A model generated the notes under the pieces. That model did no database searches, was not told the origin of the DNA, and was given only the letters and a program-made list of their open reading frames with translations. Shown piece by piece: positions 1-8,434 of a stretch of 64,000 nucleotides of DNA (the first letter of the stretch is position 1; every line of letters starts with the position of its first letter). The stretch is taken from assembly GCA_031417395.1 (NCBI GenBank), contig JANOVM010000057.1, forward strand, positions 62,001-126,000, read 5' to 3'. The stretch is from JADKIH01 sp031417395. GTDB lineage: Bacteria; Bacteroidota; Bacteroidia; AKYH767-A; 2013-40CM-41-45. The position numbers and the translations under genes are program-made.

Positions 1-1455
1 CGTTACACAAACACTTATGGCTGCAGCGATTCTGCTTCTGCACAGCTAAAAGTACTCGCACTTCCAAACGTAGCATTAAGTGCATTTAACAGCGTGTGTT
101 TAAACTCGTCTGCATTTTTATTAAACGGCGGAACACCATCAGGAGGCACATACAGCGGACCGGGAATTAGCGGAGGATCATTTAATCCTGCAACTGCCGG
201 TGCAGGGTTACATACAGTCACTTATTCTGTTACAAATAGTTCCGGATGTTCCGGTCAATCTACGTCAACCATTGTAGTAAATGCTAATCCTAATGTTTCT
301 TTAAATGCATATAGCAATATTTGTCTGGGTGCTTCACCGATTGTATTAAGCGGCGGAACACCATCAGGAGGCACATACAGCGGACCGGGAATTAGCGGAG
401 GATCGTTTAATCCTGCAACTGCCGGTGCAGGGTCACATACAGTCACTTATTCTGTTACTAATAGTTCCGGATGTTCCGGTCAATCTACGTCAACCATTTT
501 AGTAAATGCTAATCCTAATGTTTCTTTAAATGCATTTAGCAATATTTGTCTGAGTGCTTCACCGATTGTATTAAGCGGCGGAACACCATCAGGAGGCACA
601 TACAGCGGACAGGGAATTAGCGGAGGGTCGTTTAATCCTGCAGCTGCCGGTGCAGGGTCACATACAGTCACCTATTCTGTAACAAATAGTTCCGGATGTT
701 CCGGTCAATCTACCTCAACCATATTGGTAGATGCTATTCCGAATGTTGCATTAAATGCATTTAGCAGTACTTGCCTGAATGCTTCACCAATTGTATTAAG
801 CGGCGGAACACCATCAGGAGGAAGCTACACAGGACCGGGAGTAAGTTCCGGTTCTTTCGATCCTGCAACAGCAGGAGTGGGAACACACACTGTCACGTAT
901 TCTGTTACGAATAGTTCCGGATGCTCCGGTCAGTCGGCTTCTACTATTTTAGTAAATGTTAATCCAACTATTTCACTGGGTATTGATACGACGATTTGTG
1001 ATTTCAATTCCATTCAACTCGATGCGGGAAGCGGATTAAGTTCTTACCTGTGGTCAACAGGTGAAACTTCGCAAAGCATAATTGCTGATAGCGCAGGCCA
1101 TGGATTGGGGACAGTATCCTATAGTGTAACCGGCACCAATGCTTTTGGATGCACAGCGAATGATGACATCAATGTAACGTTTGATTTATGTTCTTATATT
1201 AATAGCGCACCCCTTCAATCCTCTTTATTAGTATTTCCTAATCCGTTTAGCGATGAAATTACCATTCTGATATCAGAAAATAATTTCACAATAAATATGT
1301 TTGATGTACTGGGCAATATCGTATTCAGCAAGCGGACGAATTCAACAAGTGCCATCATCCAACCTGTTGTTTCGGCAGGAGTTTATTTCCTCCAGGTTGT
1401 GACGGCAAATGGTAGTAAGACGATTAAAGTCGTTAAGACAAATGGAGTAAATTGA
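1..1455 (+). CDS. T9SS-secreted repeat protein, 5' end outside the window
   Basis: The frame is open from base 1, so the gene begins upstream and only its last 484 codons are seen. The visible part has four near-identical units of 75 residues rich in Gly, Ser and Thr with paired cysteines (…SSGCSG…), typical of beta-sandwich stalks of Bacteroidota adhesins. A non-repeat segment follows (about residues 320-395 of the visible part), then a C-terminal sorting tail (VFPNPF…, GVYFLQV…, KTIKVVK). The tail is the signal recognised by the type IX secretion system, so the protein should be exported across the outer membrane and anchored or released. The ligand is unknown. An internal GTG at 94 is not the real start, because coding sequence of the same repeat type precedes it. 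Confidence 0.85.
   Translation, partial: RYTNTYGCSDSASAQLKVLALPNVALSAFNSVCLNSSAFLLNGGTPSGGTYSGPGISGGSFNPATAGAGLHTVTYSVTNSSGCSGQSTSTIVVNANPNVSLNAYSNICLGASPIVLSGGTPSGGTYSGPGISGGSFNPATAGAGSHTVTYSVTNSSGCSGQSTSTILVNANPNVSLNAFSNICLSASPIVLSGGTPSGGTYSGQGISGGSFNPAAAGAGSHTVTYSVTNSSGCSGQSTSTILVDAIPNVALNAFSSTCLNASPIVLSGGTPSGGSYTGPGVSSGSFDPATAGVGTHTVTYSVTNSSGCSGQSASTILVNVNPTISLGIDTTICDFNSIQLDAGSGLSSYLWSTGETSQSIIADSAGHGLGTVSYSVTGTNAFGCTANDDINVTFDLCSYINSAPLQSSLLVFPNPFSDEITILISENNFTINMFDVLGNIVFSKRTNSTSAIIQPVVSAGVYFLQVVTANGSKTIKVVKTNGVN
61..960 (+). repeat. four tandem 225-bp coding repeats
   Basis: The phrase beginning GGCGGAACACCATCAGGAGG recurs at 127, 352, 577 and 802, exactly 225 bp apart, giving units of 75 codons. 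Units 2 and 3 are almost identical at DNA level, including silent sites, while units 1 and 4 have drifted. This points to recent unit duplication or gene conversion. The array may continue upstream of the window. Confidence 0.93.
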
Positions 1456-1809
1456 CTTTAAAAGATTTATTTTTTAATATATATAGTTCTATTTTTGCCT
1501 TAAATAATCAGCCCTTGCATATTTTAAAGTCAAATAGTTGAATGGTGTGCTTAAATTCTTATATAAGCCCCGGGTCCGTCATTAATTGGGGCATTTAACT
1601 AAGTTTTAACTTCATTTTTTTGTTTTGTTATAAAATTATTTTTCAAATACTTGACAATGATCAAATCATATAGTAAGTTTGATTAAGAAATTTTTAGTTT
1701 AGTATTAATTTAAGAAACCTTCTGTTATTTAATTATGTCGTAATTTGTTTTTACATTTTTAATTACACCAAAGACCAAAGGTACAAGAGGTCATAAAAAA
1801 CTAATCACA
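1456..1809. other. gene-free spacer ahead of the peptide locus
   Basis: AT-rich spacer with no credible reading frame. A weak GCCCC/GGGGC stem lies near 1567-1592 without a T-run. The last 30 bases carry the element shared with the second peptide gene. The promoter of the peptide gene must lie here, but no full TTG-N20-TAnnTTTG match was found. Confidence 0.6.
1778..1793 (+). promoter_or_regulatory. conserved 5' element, copy 1
   Basis: AAGGTACAAGAGGTCA occurs here and again at 2338-2353. It ends 16 nt before the ATG of the first peptide gene and 18 nt before the second. Flanking DNA further upstream is not similar, so the element itself seems to be kept. It could act in the mRNA leader (translation, stability) or as an operator near the transcription start. 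Confidence 0.6.
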
Positions 1810-2046
1810 ATGGAAAAGAATCCAATAAAATCATTTGAAAGTTTGAAAGGTCAGGAAGTAGATGGTCAAAATGTAAAGGGTGGTTTCAGCTTAATTCGCA
1901 ACGAAGATAATGCCGGCCACTACCATGTAGTTAATTTTGATCGTGCCATGCACAATGCTCTTGATGATGCAAGACATCATGGATTTAAGAAGGCAACTTT
2001 AACGGATAAAGTTAGCGGCAAATCCACAACATTTATTATTGATTAA
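1810..2046 (+). CDS. double-glycine leader peptide, precursor 1
   Basis: 78-residue product. Residues 1-25 form a leader ending in the motif EVDGQNVKGG, a double-glycine cleavage site of the kind cut by C39 peptidases. The predicted mature part is 53 residues, starts with Phe, and has no cysteine and few hydrophobic stretches. That argues against lanthipeptides, sactipeptides or a membrane pore former and suggests an unmodified soluble peptide. A paralogue with the same leader and equal core length lies 326 bp downstream. The C39 exporter encoded at 2770-5007 is the likely processing partner. Function (bacteriocin-like, signal or surface peptide) is unknown. I do not recognise a named family. 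Confidence 0.82.
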   Translation: MEKNPIKSFESLKGQEVDGQNVKGGFSLIRNEDNAGHYHVVNFDRAMHNALDDARHHGFKKATLTDKVSGKSTTFIID

Positions 2047-2371
2047 GTTCCCCCTTAGTAAAAGCCATTCTTACTTCATTTTATTTTAAAATATTGATAA
2101 TCAAACAATTAAAATCATTATTGAACGATTTTATATTGAAATAGTGCATGTTTAAAGAAATTTTAGAAAAACAATAATTTCAAAGATGAAACAACAATTT
2201 TTTGAAAACACTTGCTAGTTAATAATTTTAATATTAGATTTGATATAAGATTATGGAACACTAACGTTCTTTAATTGAAAGATTTTATTTTTAATAGTTA
2301 AATAGTTAATCAATTTTTTTTCAAAAACCAAGGACTTAAGGTACAAGAGGTCAACAAAAAACAAAACCACA
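2047..2371. other. spacer between the two precursor genes
   Basis: Very AT-rich, with no reading frame of note. It holds the second copy of the conserved 16-nt element at its end. No terminator-like hairpin is seen after the first precursor, so the two peptides could be on one transcript, or the second could have its own promoter. Confidence 0.6.
2338..2353 (+). promoter_or_regulatory. conserved 5' element, copy 2
   Basis: Second exact copy of AAGGTACAAGAGGTCA, 18 nt before the ATG at 2372. Both copies are followed by an A-rich run leading to a CACAATGGAAA-like start, so the leader architecture is the same for both peptide genes. Confidence 0.6.
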
Positions 2372-2608
2372 ATGGAAACAAACCCAAAAAGATCTATCGA
2401 CAGCTTGAAAGAACAAGAAGTAGATGGCCAAAATGTTAAAGGCGGATTCGTATTAACCAGCGAAAGCAATGGTACCGGTTATTACACAGCGGATAGCCCG
2501 GATGACAAAAATGCAGCTTTAAATGATGCAAAAATGAAGCATTATAAATATGCGGTAATTACTAACAGAACTACCGGTGTAGCTAAAACGTTTACTATTG
2601 CATATTAA
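2372..2608 (+). CDS. double-glycine leader peptide, precursor 2
   Basis: 78 residues, paralogue of the product of 1810-2046. The 25-residue leader ends in the same EVDGQNVKGG motif and the core is again 53 residues with no cysteine. The two cores align without gaps: Phe at position 1, an aromatic around position 12-13, a central N-A-x-x-D-A segment and a C-terminal G…F.I pattern. Leader residues are better conserved than core residues, as expected if the leader is read by a shared exporter while the cores diversify. A strong terminator follows at 2687-2726, which separates this gene from the exporter operon. Confidence 0.82.
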   Translation: METNPKRSIDSLKEQEVDGQNVKGGFVLTSESNGTGYYTADSPDDKNAALNDAKMKHYKYAVITNRTTGVAKTFTIAY

Positions 2609-2686
2609 TTCTTAGACCTCATTTTGTAGTTAGATTATTCTATAATAATTGACGCAAATGGAGGTAAAAAACAAATTTAGTAATTA

Positions 2687-2726
2687 AAGCGGGGTTGGTT
2701 CATATAACCAACCCCGCTTTTTTTTT
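2687..2726 (+). terminator. rho-independent terminator after the peptide genes
   Basis: A perfect 13-bp GC-rich stem (2688-2700 with 2706-2718), a 5-nt loop CATAT and a run of eight further T residues. It would stop most transcripts from the peptide genes before the exporter, allowing peptides to be made in excess of the transporter. Confidence 0.93.
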
Positions 2727-2769
2727 AATACTAACTTAAAAGTTGTATTATTGAATTTTAAATACAATT

Positions 2770-5007
2770 ATTCTGAAATTTTTTAAAAATAAAAAGCGCA
2801 TTTTCTTTCCTGCTATTCAGGGGGCTGATGCTATGGATTGTGGTCCGACCAGCCTGCGAATCATTGCCCGTTTCTATGGCCGAAATCACTCGTTGGAATC
2901 GTTACGAAAGAAAAGTTACACCAATCGTGAAGGCTCCAGTTTGTCACAGTTAGCAGCTGCAGCGGAGTCTATTGGATTTCGTTCACTTAGTGCAAAAATT
3001 GATTTTAAACAGCTTACGGAAGATGCTCCTCTTCCCTGTATTGTGCATTGGAATCAAAATCACTTTGTAGTAGTATACAATGTAAAAAACAATAAGGTTT
3101 ATGTATCCGACCCGGCTTTGGGATTGGTTTCTTATTCCAAAGAAGAGTTTATTGAACATTGGATAGGAGTCGGTGCAGGTGTTGACAAAAAGGAAGGTAT
3201 CGTTTTGATGCTGGAGACAACTGCTGAGTTTTTTACGATGGAAGAGGATAAAGGTCCAAAGAAAAAAGGGCTTTCAATAATGCTTCCGTACTTGTTTCCT
3301 CATAAACGCTATTTAGTACAAATATTATTAGGCCTGCTTGCCGGAAGTATATTATCACTTATTTTTCCTTTCCTCACCCAGGCTGTTGTTGATATCGGTA
3401 TTCGAAACAATGATCTTAATTTTATTTATCTGGTACTCATCGCCCAGTTATTTCTATTCTTCGGGCGTACTGCCATTGATGTAATCAGGGGTTGGCTGCT
3501 TATTCATTTGAGTACCCGGATTAGCATTTCTCTGGTATCAGATTTTTTCACTAAACTAATGCGTCTCCCAATTTCTTATTTCGATTCGAAAATGAGTGGA
3601 GATATTTTACAACGTATCTCAGACAATAGACGTATTGAACACTTACTTACGGGAAGCTCTTTAAGTGTTTTATTCTCCTTGATTAATCTGATCTTTTTTG
3701 GTTTTATTCTGGCATTTTATGATATCCGGATTTTCCTCGTTTTTGTAGCAGGCAGCGCAATGTATGTAGGCTGGATTACTTTTTTCCTTAAGAGGCGAGC
3801 AGTTATGGATTACCGCTCTTTTGACCTGCAATCAAAAAATCAGGACAAGGTTTTGGAATTGGTAAATGGAATGCAGGAAATAAAACTTAACAATGCTGAG
3901 CGGTATAAACGATGGGGCTGGGAGCATTTACAAGCTCGTTTATTCAAATTAAATTTAAAACAATTGGCGCTCAATCAAAGTCAGACTTATGGAGCCGGTG
4001 CCATAAATGAAGTAAAAAACATTCTGATATCATTTTTGTCGGCAAGCCTCGTAATAAAAGGCGAGATTACGGTGGGTGTAATGATGTCCATATCCTATAT
4101 CATAGGCCAGCTCAACGGACCGGTTAGTGAGTTGGTTAGCTTTATGCATGACATACAGGATGCCCGTTTGAGTATGGAGCGTATGGCAGAAATTCATAAC
4201 AGGGAAGATGAAGAACCCCAGGGAGCGGAAAAGATTAATGAATTACCAAAGGAGGGCTCGTTGTTTCTGGATAAAGTATCCTTTCAATATTCAGGTCCTG
4301 AATCCAGCTGGGTAATTCGTAATATGAATTTAACAATACCCTACAATAAAATTACAGCCATTGTTGGAAGCAGTGGCAGTGGTAAAACCACTTTATTGAA
4401 GCTTTTGCTGAAATTTTATGAACCCGTAAGAGGAGAAATAAGATTAAATACCTATAATTTAAATAATATTTCACAATCTGCATGGCGTGAAAAATGTGGT
4501 GTGGTAATGCAGGAAGGTTTTATTTTTAATGACACTATTGCTCACAATATAGCAGTAGGAACAGATAATATTAACCAGGAAAGACTGCAGGAGGCTGTGG
4601 AGATTGCAAACATCAGGGAATTCATTGAAGATTTACCTTTAGGTTACAATACAAAAATTGGACAGAATGGTGTAGGAATTTCCGGCGGACAAAAACAAAG
4701 AATACTTATTGCACGAGCGGTTTATAAAAACCCTGATTATCTTTTATTCGATGAAGCAACTTCTGCTTTAGATGCGCGGAATGAAAAAATAATAATGGAA
4801 AATTTTTCAAGGTGGTTTCAGGGAAAAACTGTTATCGTTGTGGCTCACCGCTTAAGTACGGTTCGTAATGCAGATAAAATAGTTGTGTTGGAAAAAGGAA
4901 GGGTGTCAGAAGAGGGAACACATGAAGAATTAATTGCAATGAAAGGACTTTATTTTGGTCTTGTAAGAAATCAACTGGATCTTGATAAACTGGATGAAAA
5001 AGAATAG
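2770..5007 (+). CDS. peptidase-containing ABC exporter (C39 + TMD + NBD)
   Basis: Single-chain exporter that cleaves double-glycine leaders and pumps the peptide across the inner membrane. Counting from the first ATG (2833), the C39 peptidase motif MDCGPTS puts the catalytic Cys at residue 3, His at about 77 (NHFVVV) and Asp at about 93 (SDP). Membrane helices span roughly 160-430 and the ATPase about 475-715, with Walker A GSSGSGKTT near 511, signature SGGQKQR near 615, Walker B LLFDEATSALD and the H-loop AHRLST. The frame stays open to 2755, and the 21 codons before the ATG encode a typical C39 N-terminus (…KKRIFFPAIQGADA). Translation therefore probably starts at a non-ATG codon, ATT 2770 or CTG 2773. 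Three bases separate it from the HlyD gene. Confidence 0.93.
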   Translation: MLKFFKNKKRIFFPAIQGADAMDCGPTSLRIIARFYGRNHSLESLRKKSYTNREGSSLSQLAAAAESIGFRSLSAKIDFKQLTEDAPLPCIVHWNQNHFVVVYNVKNNKVYVSDPALGLVSYSKEEFIEHWIGVGAGVDKKEGIVLMLETTAEFFTMEEDKGPKKKGLSIMLPYLFPHKRYLVQILLGLLAGSILSLIFPFLTQAVVDIGIRNNDLNFIYLVLIAQLFLFFGRTAIDVIRGWLLIHLSTRISISLVSDFFTKLMRLPISYFDSKMSGDILQRISDNRRIEHLLTGSSLSVLFSLINLIFFGFILAFYDIRIFLVFVAGSAMYVGWITFFLKRRAVMDYRSFDLQSKNQDKVLELVNGMQEIKLNNAERYKRWGWEHLQARLFKLNLKQLALNQSQTYGAGAINEVKNILISFLSASLVIKGEITVGVMMSISYIIGQLNGPVSELVSFMHDIQDARLSMERMAEIHNREDEEPQGAEKINELPKEGSLFLDKVSFQYSGPESSWVIRNMNLTIPYNKITAIVGSSGSGKTTLLKLLLKFYEPVRGEIRLNTYNLNNISQSAWREKCGVVMQEGFIFNDTIAHNIAVGTDNINQERLQEAVEIANIREFIEDLPLGYNTKIGQNGVGISGGQKQRILIARAVYKNPDYLLFDEATSALDARNEKIIMENFSRWFQGKTVIVVAHRLSTVRNADKIVVLEKGRVSEEGTHEELIAMKGLYFGLVRNQLDLDKLDEKE

Positions 5008-5010
5008 CAA

Positions 5011-6309
5011 ATGGCTAAGTTAAAAGAAGATATTGGCATTCGTAGTGAAGAGGTTCAGGACATCATGAGCAGGGTTCCTAACAGGCTCATCAGTCATGGA
5101 CTTTCCGGAATTTTTCTTCTGATATTATTTGGCATGTTTTTATCCTGGTTTATTAAATATCCTGAAATAATAAGAGGAAAATTTATTCTAACCACTACCG
5201 TAGAACCGGTCAAGTTAGTTAGCCAGTCGAGCGGTGTTATCTCAAAGTTATATGTAAAGGATGGCGATTTTGCCGAGGCAGGAAAAGTCCTTGCCGAAAT
5301 TGAAAACCCTTTATCGGCCGGTGCAGCTAATTACCTTCAGAACTATTTAGTAAAATTAGAAAAAGCTATTGAACGGAATGCTGACGAATTACCCTTGCCT
5401 GATACTATGTTGGTTTCCTTGGGAGATTTGCAGAGTGTAGTGAATTCATTAATGAAAGAACTGCTTGTTTACAACATTTCATCTACGTTAAAAATGGACG
5501 ATGCGGAGATAAACAGCATAAAGAATAAAATTACGAACCAAAATGAAATGATTGCAGTAAATGAAAGAATAATTTCAATTACTAAGAAGGATGTTCAAGA
5601 TTCGAAATTGAAACTGGAAGCGGATGAAAAACTTTACAAAGAGTCATTTATTTCTAAGATGGAGTTTCTTCAATCGGAATCTGCCTTTAGGTCGAAAGAG
5701 TTGTCCCTGGAACAATTGTATCAAAGCCGGTTAAGTCAAAAGAATGTTTTGGATGCACTTGTATTGCAATTTAAACAGGCAGAATATAGTAAGTATAATA
5801 AAGGAAGAACCAACCTCGATGCTATAAAGGGCCTGAGCAAAGACATACGAACTTATGTTTACGGTTGGCAGCAAAAATACAATCTTATTGCAATAAAGGC
5901 AGGAAGAGTGAATTTTTTGCAGCGCATCCAGGCCGGAAATTTTCTTAAGGGCGGGGAAGAACTTATGGCAATTACTGAACCCGGAGGAACGTATATGGGA
6001 GTGGCAACCGTTCCTGCCGGTGGATATGGAAAAGTTAAAGTCGGACAGGATGTAAATATTCTCCTTCAGAATTATCCCTACTATGAATACGGCATACTGA
6101 AGGGAAGGGTCAGTAACATTGCGCTATTCCCTAATACAAATGAGTACAGAGTTGAAATTTCAATGCCTAACGGCATGATGTCTTCCCAGAAACAATTATT
6201 GAACTATACTCCGGAAATGGGTGGAGATGCAGAAATTATCACCGAAGACAGAAGAATTTTAGAGCGATTGTTTGATTCGATTATTAAAGCATTAAAAAGA
6301 AAACAATAA
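5011..6309 (+). CDS. HlyD-type periplasmic adaptor of the peptide exporter
   Basis: 432 residues. One membrane helix near residues 33-50 follows a short cytoplasmic tail. A split lipoyl/barrel half (SSGVISKLYVKDGDF, about 75-90) comes next, then a long coiled-coil hairpin (about 105-260, rich in Lys, Glu and Leu), the returning lipoyl half and a beta-barrel domain (about 325-410). It should link the ABC exporter in the inner membrane to an outer-membrane channel not encoded here. It lies 3 nt after the exporter gene and 11 nt before the universal-stress gene, so the three are very likely one operon. Confidence 0.92.
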   Translation: MAKLKEDIGIRSEEVQDIMSRVPNRLISHGLSGIFLLILFGMFLSWFIKYPEIIRGKFILTTTVEPVKLVSQSSGVISKLYVKDGDFAEAGKVLAEIENPLSAGAANYLQNYLVKLEKAIERNADELPLPDTMLVSLGDLQSVVNSLMKELLVYNISSTLKMDDAEINSIKNKITNQNEMIAVNERIISITKKDVQDSKLKLEADEKLYKESFISKMEFLQSESAFRSKELSLEQLYQSRLSQKNVLDALVLQFKQAEYSKYNKGRTNLDAIKGLSKDIRTYVYGWQQKYNLIAIKAGRVNFLQRIQAGNFLKGGEELMAITEPGGTYMGVATVPAGGYGKVKVGQDVNILLQNYPYYEYGILKGRVSNIALFPNTNEYRVEISMPNGMMSSQKQLLNYTPEMGGDAEIITEDRRILERLFDSIIKALKRKQ

Positions 6310-6320
6310 AATTTTATAAA

Positions 6321-7115
6321 ATGCCTATCAGGAAAATAATTTCACTAATAGATTTTACGGGAGTTTCTCAATTGGCATTAGAACATACTGCAATAATTGC
6401 CCGTCAAAGCATTTGTCTTGTTACGTTACTTCACATAGCCGACGAAAGTAAAAGAAAAGATGAGAAAGAATTAAAAAACCAGATTAGAGAGTTTGCCTCT
6501 CATCTGGAAGATGAGGGCGTTTCTTTTGCCATTCAAATTGATTATGGTAATTTTTTCGAAATAATAGCGAATAGTATAGAAAAACTTGATTGCGATTTAA
6601 TTGTAATCGGAACCCACGGTATCAAAGGAATAAAGCAAAACTTTGTAAGTTCAAATATTGTTAAATTAATTAGGTTAATTTCTACACCGGCATTAATTAT
6701 TCAGGGTCATAGTCAAACTCCGCAGGAAGGTTATTTAAATATGTTAGTACCCATGCTTGAAACAGCTGATCCAAAAATTCTGGAAAAACCTGTTGAACAA
6801 TTTTCTTCCCTTTTTAAATCAAACCTTCACCTCCTGGGTTTTTATGTAAAGGAAATGGAACAAACTTTTACCCAAAAAACAAACGATCAGGCTGCAAGGT
6901 TCAGGACTATGGGTTTTAATACACATGTTCAAATGGAAGAAACAAGTGTGTATACAAGCAGTTATTCAAGATCAATTATTCAGTATGCCGACATTGAAGA
7001 TATTGAAGTGCTCGTTTTAGTTTTCCATGAATCGGAAGGAATTAAAAACTTTGACAATGCCGACATGGAAAATATTTTACTGAATAGGTTAGGAAAGCCT
7101 GTGCTTTGTATTTAA
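6321..7115 (+). CDS. tandem universal stress protein (UspA family)
   Basis: 264 residues, two UspA-like halves. The first (1-135) has the family layout: an N-terminal beta strand (KIISLIDFTG), a helix with stacked aliphatics, and DLIVIGTHGIKG, close to the ATP-binding G-2x-G-9x-G loop but without a clean match to the full consensus. The second half (about 140-264) is more diverged and ends in the typical RLGKPVLCI strand. It is cytosolic. Only 11 nt separate it from the HlyD gene, which implies co-transcription with the peptide exporter. UspA proteins are not a usual part of such export loci. Confidence 0.85.
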   Translation: MPIRKIISLIDFTGVSQLALEHTAIIARQSICLVTLLHIADESKRKDEKELKNQIREFASHLEDEGVSFAIQIDYGNFFEIIANSIEKLDCDLIVIGTHGIKGIKQNFVSSNIVKLIRLISTPALIIQGHSQTPQEGYLNMLVPMLETADPKILEKPVEQFSSLFKSNLHLLGFYVKEMEQTFTQKTNDQAARFRTMGFNTHVQMEETSVYTSSYSRSIIQYADIEDIEVLVLVFHESEGIKNFDNADMENILLNRLGKPVLCI

Positions 7116-7130
7116 TTCAATTACCGGGAA

Positions 7131-7730
7131 TTATTTTTCTTTCCATTCTACGGAAACAATAATTTCATTTCTTCTTCCGAAAAGCTGATAGGGAGGATTG
7201 TATCCTAAAAAACGATAATGGCCGTAAGGTTTAATATTTTTTTCTTTTAAAAGAAGCATGAGTTTTTCTGAATAGATTTTGATATCTTCCTGAGAAGCAA
7301 AGCCGCCGAATTGAATGGCCGCGACATATTCTTCTTTCGTTTTTTTAATAATTACTTCGGGATCATTGGGTTTGGGTAAATTACCTTCATTGTAAGCAGA
7401 AGGCATTACAAAGCTCATGGTCGAGACGGAATCATTAATATCCATGTGTACCGGTGCCGTCATGGAAATTTTTACTTCCGATTCATTTCCTCCAAAGATA
7501 TACCCGGCCAGTCGGCGAAATCCCGGACCGGATAATTCCTTATAAGTTTTTGCCTTTGAACGAATGGTTGCCATCGTCGCAGAAGGATAGAAACGGATTT
7601 CAAAATCGTTTTCTCTTTGTACTACAGTATAATTTTGCTCTTCTGTTTTATTGGTTGACATAATCGTATATCCTTGAACTAATATTATTATTCCGATAAG
7701 TATCAGAGTTATTATTAGAATTATTTTCAT
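7131..7730 (-). CDS. SOUL-family haem-binding protein
   Basis: 199 residues with an N-terminal hydrophobic segment (3-20) that is a signal peptide or anchor. The rest matches the SOUL/HBP fold: an N-terminal YTVVQRENDFEIRFYPS strand pair, FRRLAGYIFGGN, the hallmark KISMTAPVH motif and a C-terminal PPYQLFGRRNEI stretch. SOUL proteins bind haem or related tetrapyrroles with low specificity; the physiological role in bacteria is not settled. It converges with the UspA gene (15 nt between stops). Confidence 0.9.
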   Translation of the reverse strand: MKIILIITLILIGIIILVQGYTIMSTNKTEEQNYTVVQRENDFEIRFYPSATMATIRSKAKTYKELSGPGFRRLAGYIFGGNESEVKISMTAPVHMDINDSVSTMSFVMPSAYNEGNLPKPNDPEVIIKKTKEEYVAAIQFGGFASQEDIKIYSEKLMLLLKEKNIKPYGHYRFLGYNPPYQLFGRRNEIIVSVEWKEK

Positions 7731-7905
7731 GGTAAAATCAATTAGTTTAGAATTCAGCCGTCGGTCCTATAGGGCTTTAATTATTTATAAAAATTCCGAA
7801 AATTATTATGGGAGAAATATTCAGCTATGAAAGTATTTTTTTCTATACTATTAGCAGAGATATTTATTCAGAAGATTGCACGTATAAAATAAAGCAATCA
7901 GATTG

Positions 7906-8409
7906 TTATTTCCCTTTCTTCAAAATGGAATTAGCTTCTTGCAAAAAAGTAAGTTCTTCCTTACCCTGCACAGCTCCGCGCGGATAACCAAGTGAGCCCA
8001 GTGTTGAAAGATTAAAACTCTTATCGTCTTTATTCTTTTTTAGGTAAAGCAGCCATACAGTAGGATAACCCTGAACCTGAAGTGCCTGTTGCAGGCCTTT
8101 ATTCTGCTGTGCTAGCTCAGCAGGGAGTTGTTTATTTCTGGGGAAATCAAGCTCGACTAAAACCACACTTTTTTTAGCCCAATCTATAAAGCTTTGTTTT
8201 GAGAAAACATCATTCTGCAATTTATGACACCATCCACACCAGTCGCTGCCGGTAAAGAAGGCAAAAATAGGTTTACCGGATTTTTTTGAAATCTCATCGG
8301 CTTTCATCATATCGGTGTACCAAACCAGACCGCCTTTGGTTTCTTGGGCTACCGTGTAATTACAAATTAATAAAAGAACGCATGCAGTAATGAATAGGCT
8401 GGCTTTCAT
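7906..8409 (-). CDS. secreted thioredoxin-like protein
   Basis: 167 residues with a cleavable signal peptide (about 1-21, ending TVAQE). The thioredoxin fold carries the redox motif SDWCGWCHKL at about residues 55-64, followed by VFSKQSFIDWAKKSVVLVELDFPRN and a cis-proline strand QGYPTVWLL. This is the pattern of periplasmic thioredoxin_7-like proteins of Bacteroidota, which probably reduce or isomerise disulfides in exported proteins. A well-matched promoter lies just upstream (8435-8465). Confidence 0.88.
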   Translation of the reverse strand: MKASLFITACVLLLICNYTVAQETKGGLVWYTDMMKADEISKKSGKPIFAFFTGSDWCGWCHKLQNDVFSKQSFIDWAKKSVVLVELDFPRNKQLPAELAQQNKGLQQALQVQGYPTVWLLYLKKNKDDKSFNLSTLGSLGYPRGAVQGKEELTFLQEANSILKKGK

Positions 8410-8434
8410 AGGTTGGCTTAATTTTTACAATTTA

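Noticed and set aside
61..960. Possible CRISPR or mobile repeat
   Set aside because: The units are in-frame protein repeats of 75 codons, part of one coding sequence.
1567..1592. GCCCC/GGGGC stem as a terminator for the adhesin gene
   Set aside because: The stem is only 5 bp, has a 16-nt loop and lacks a T-run.
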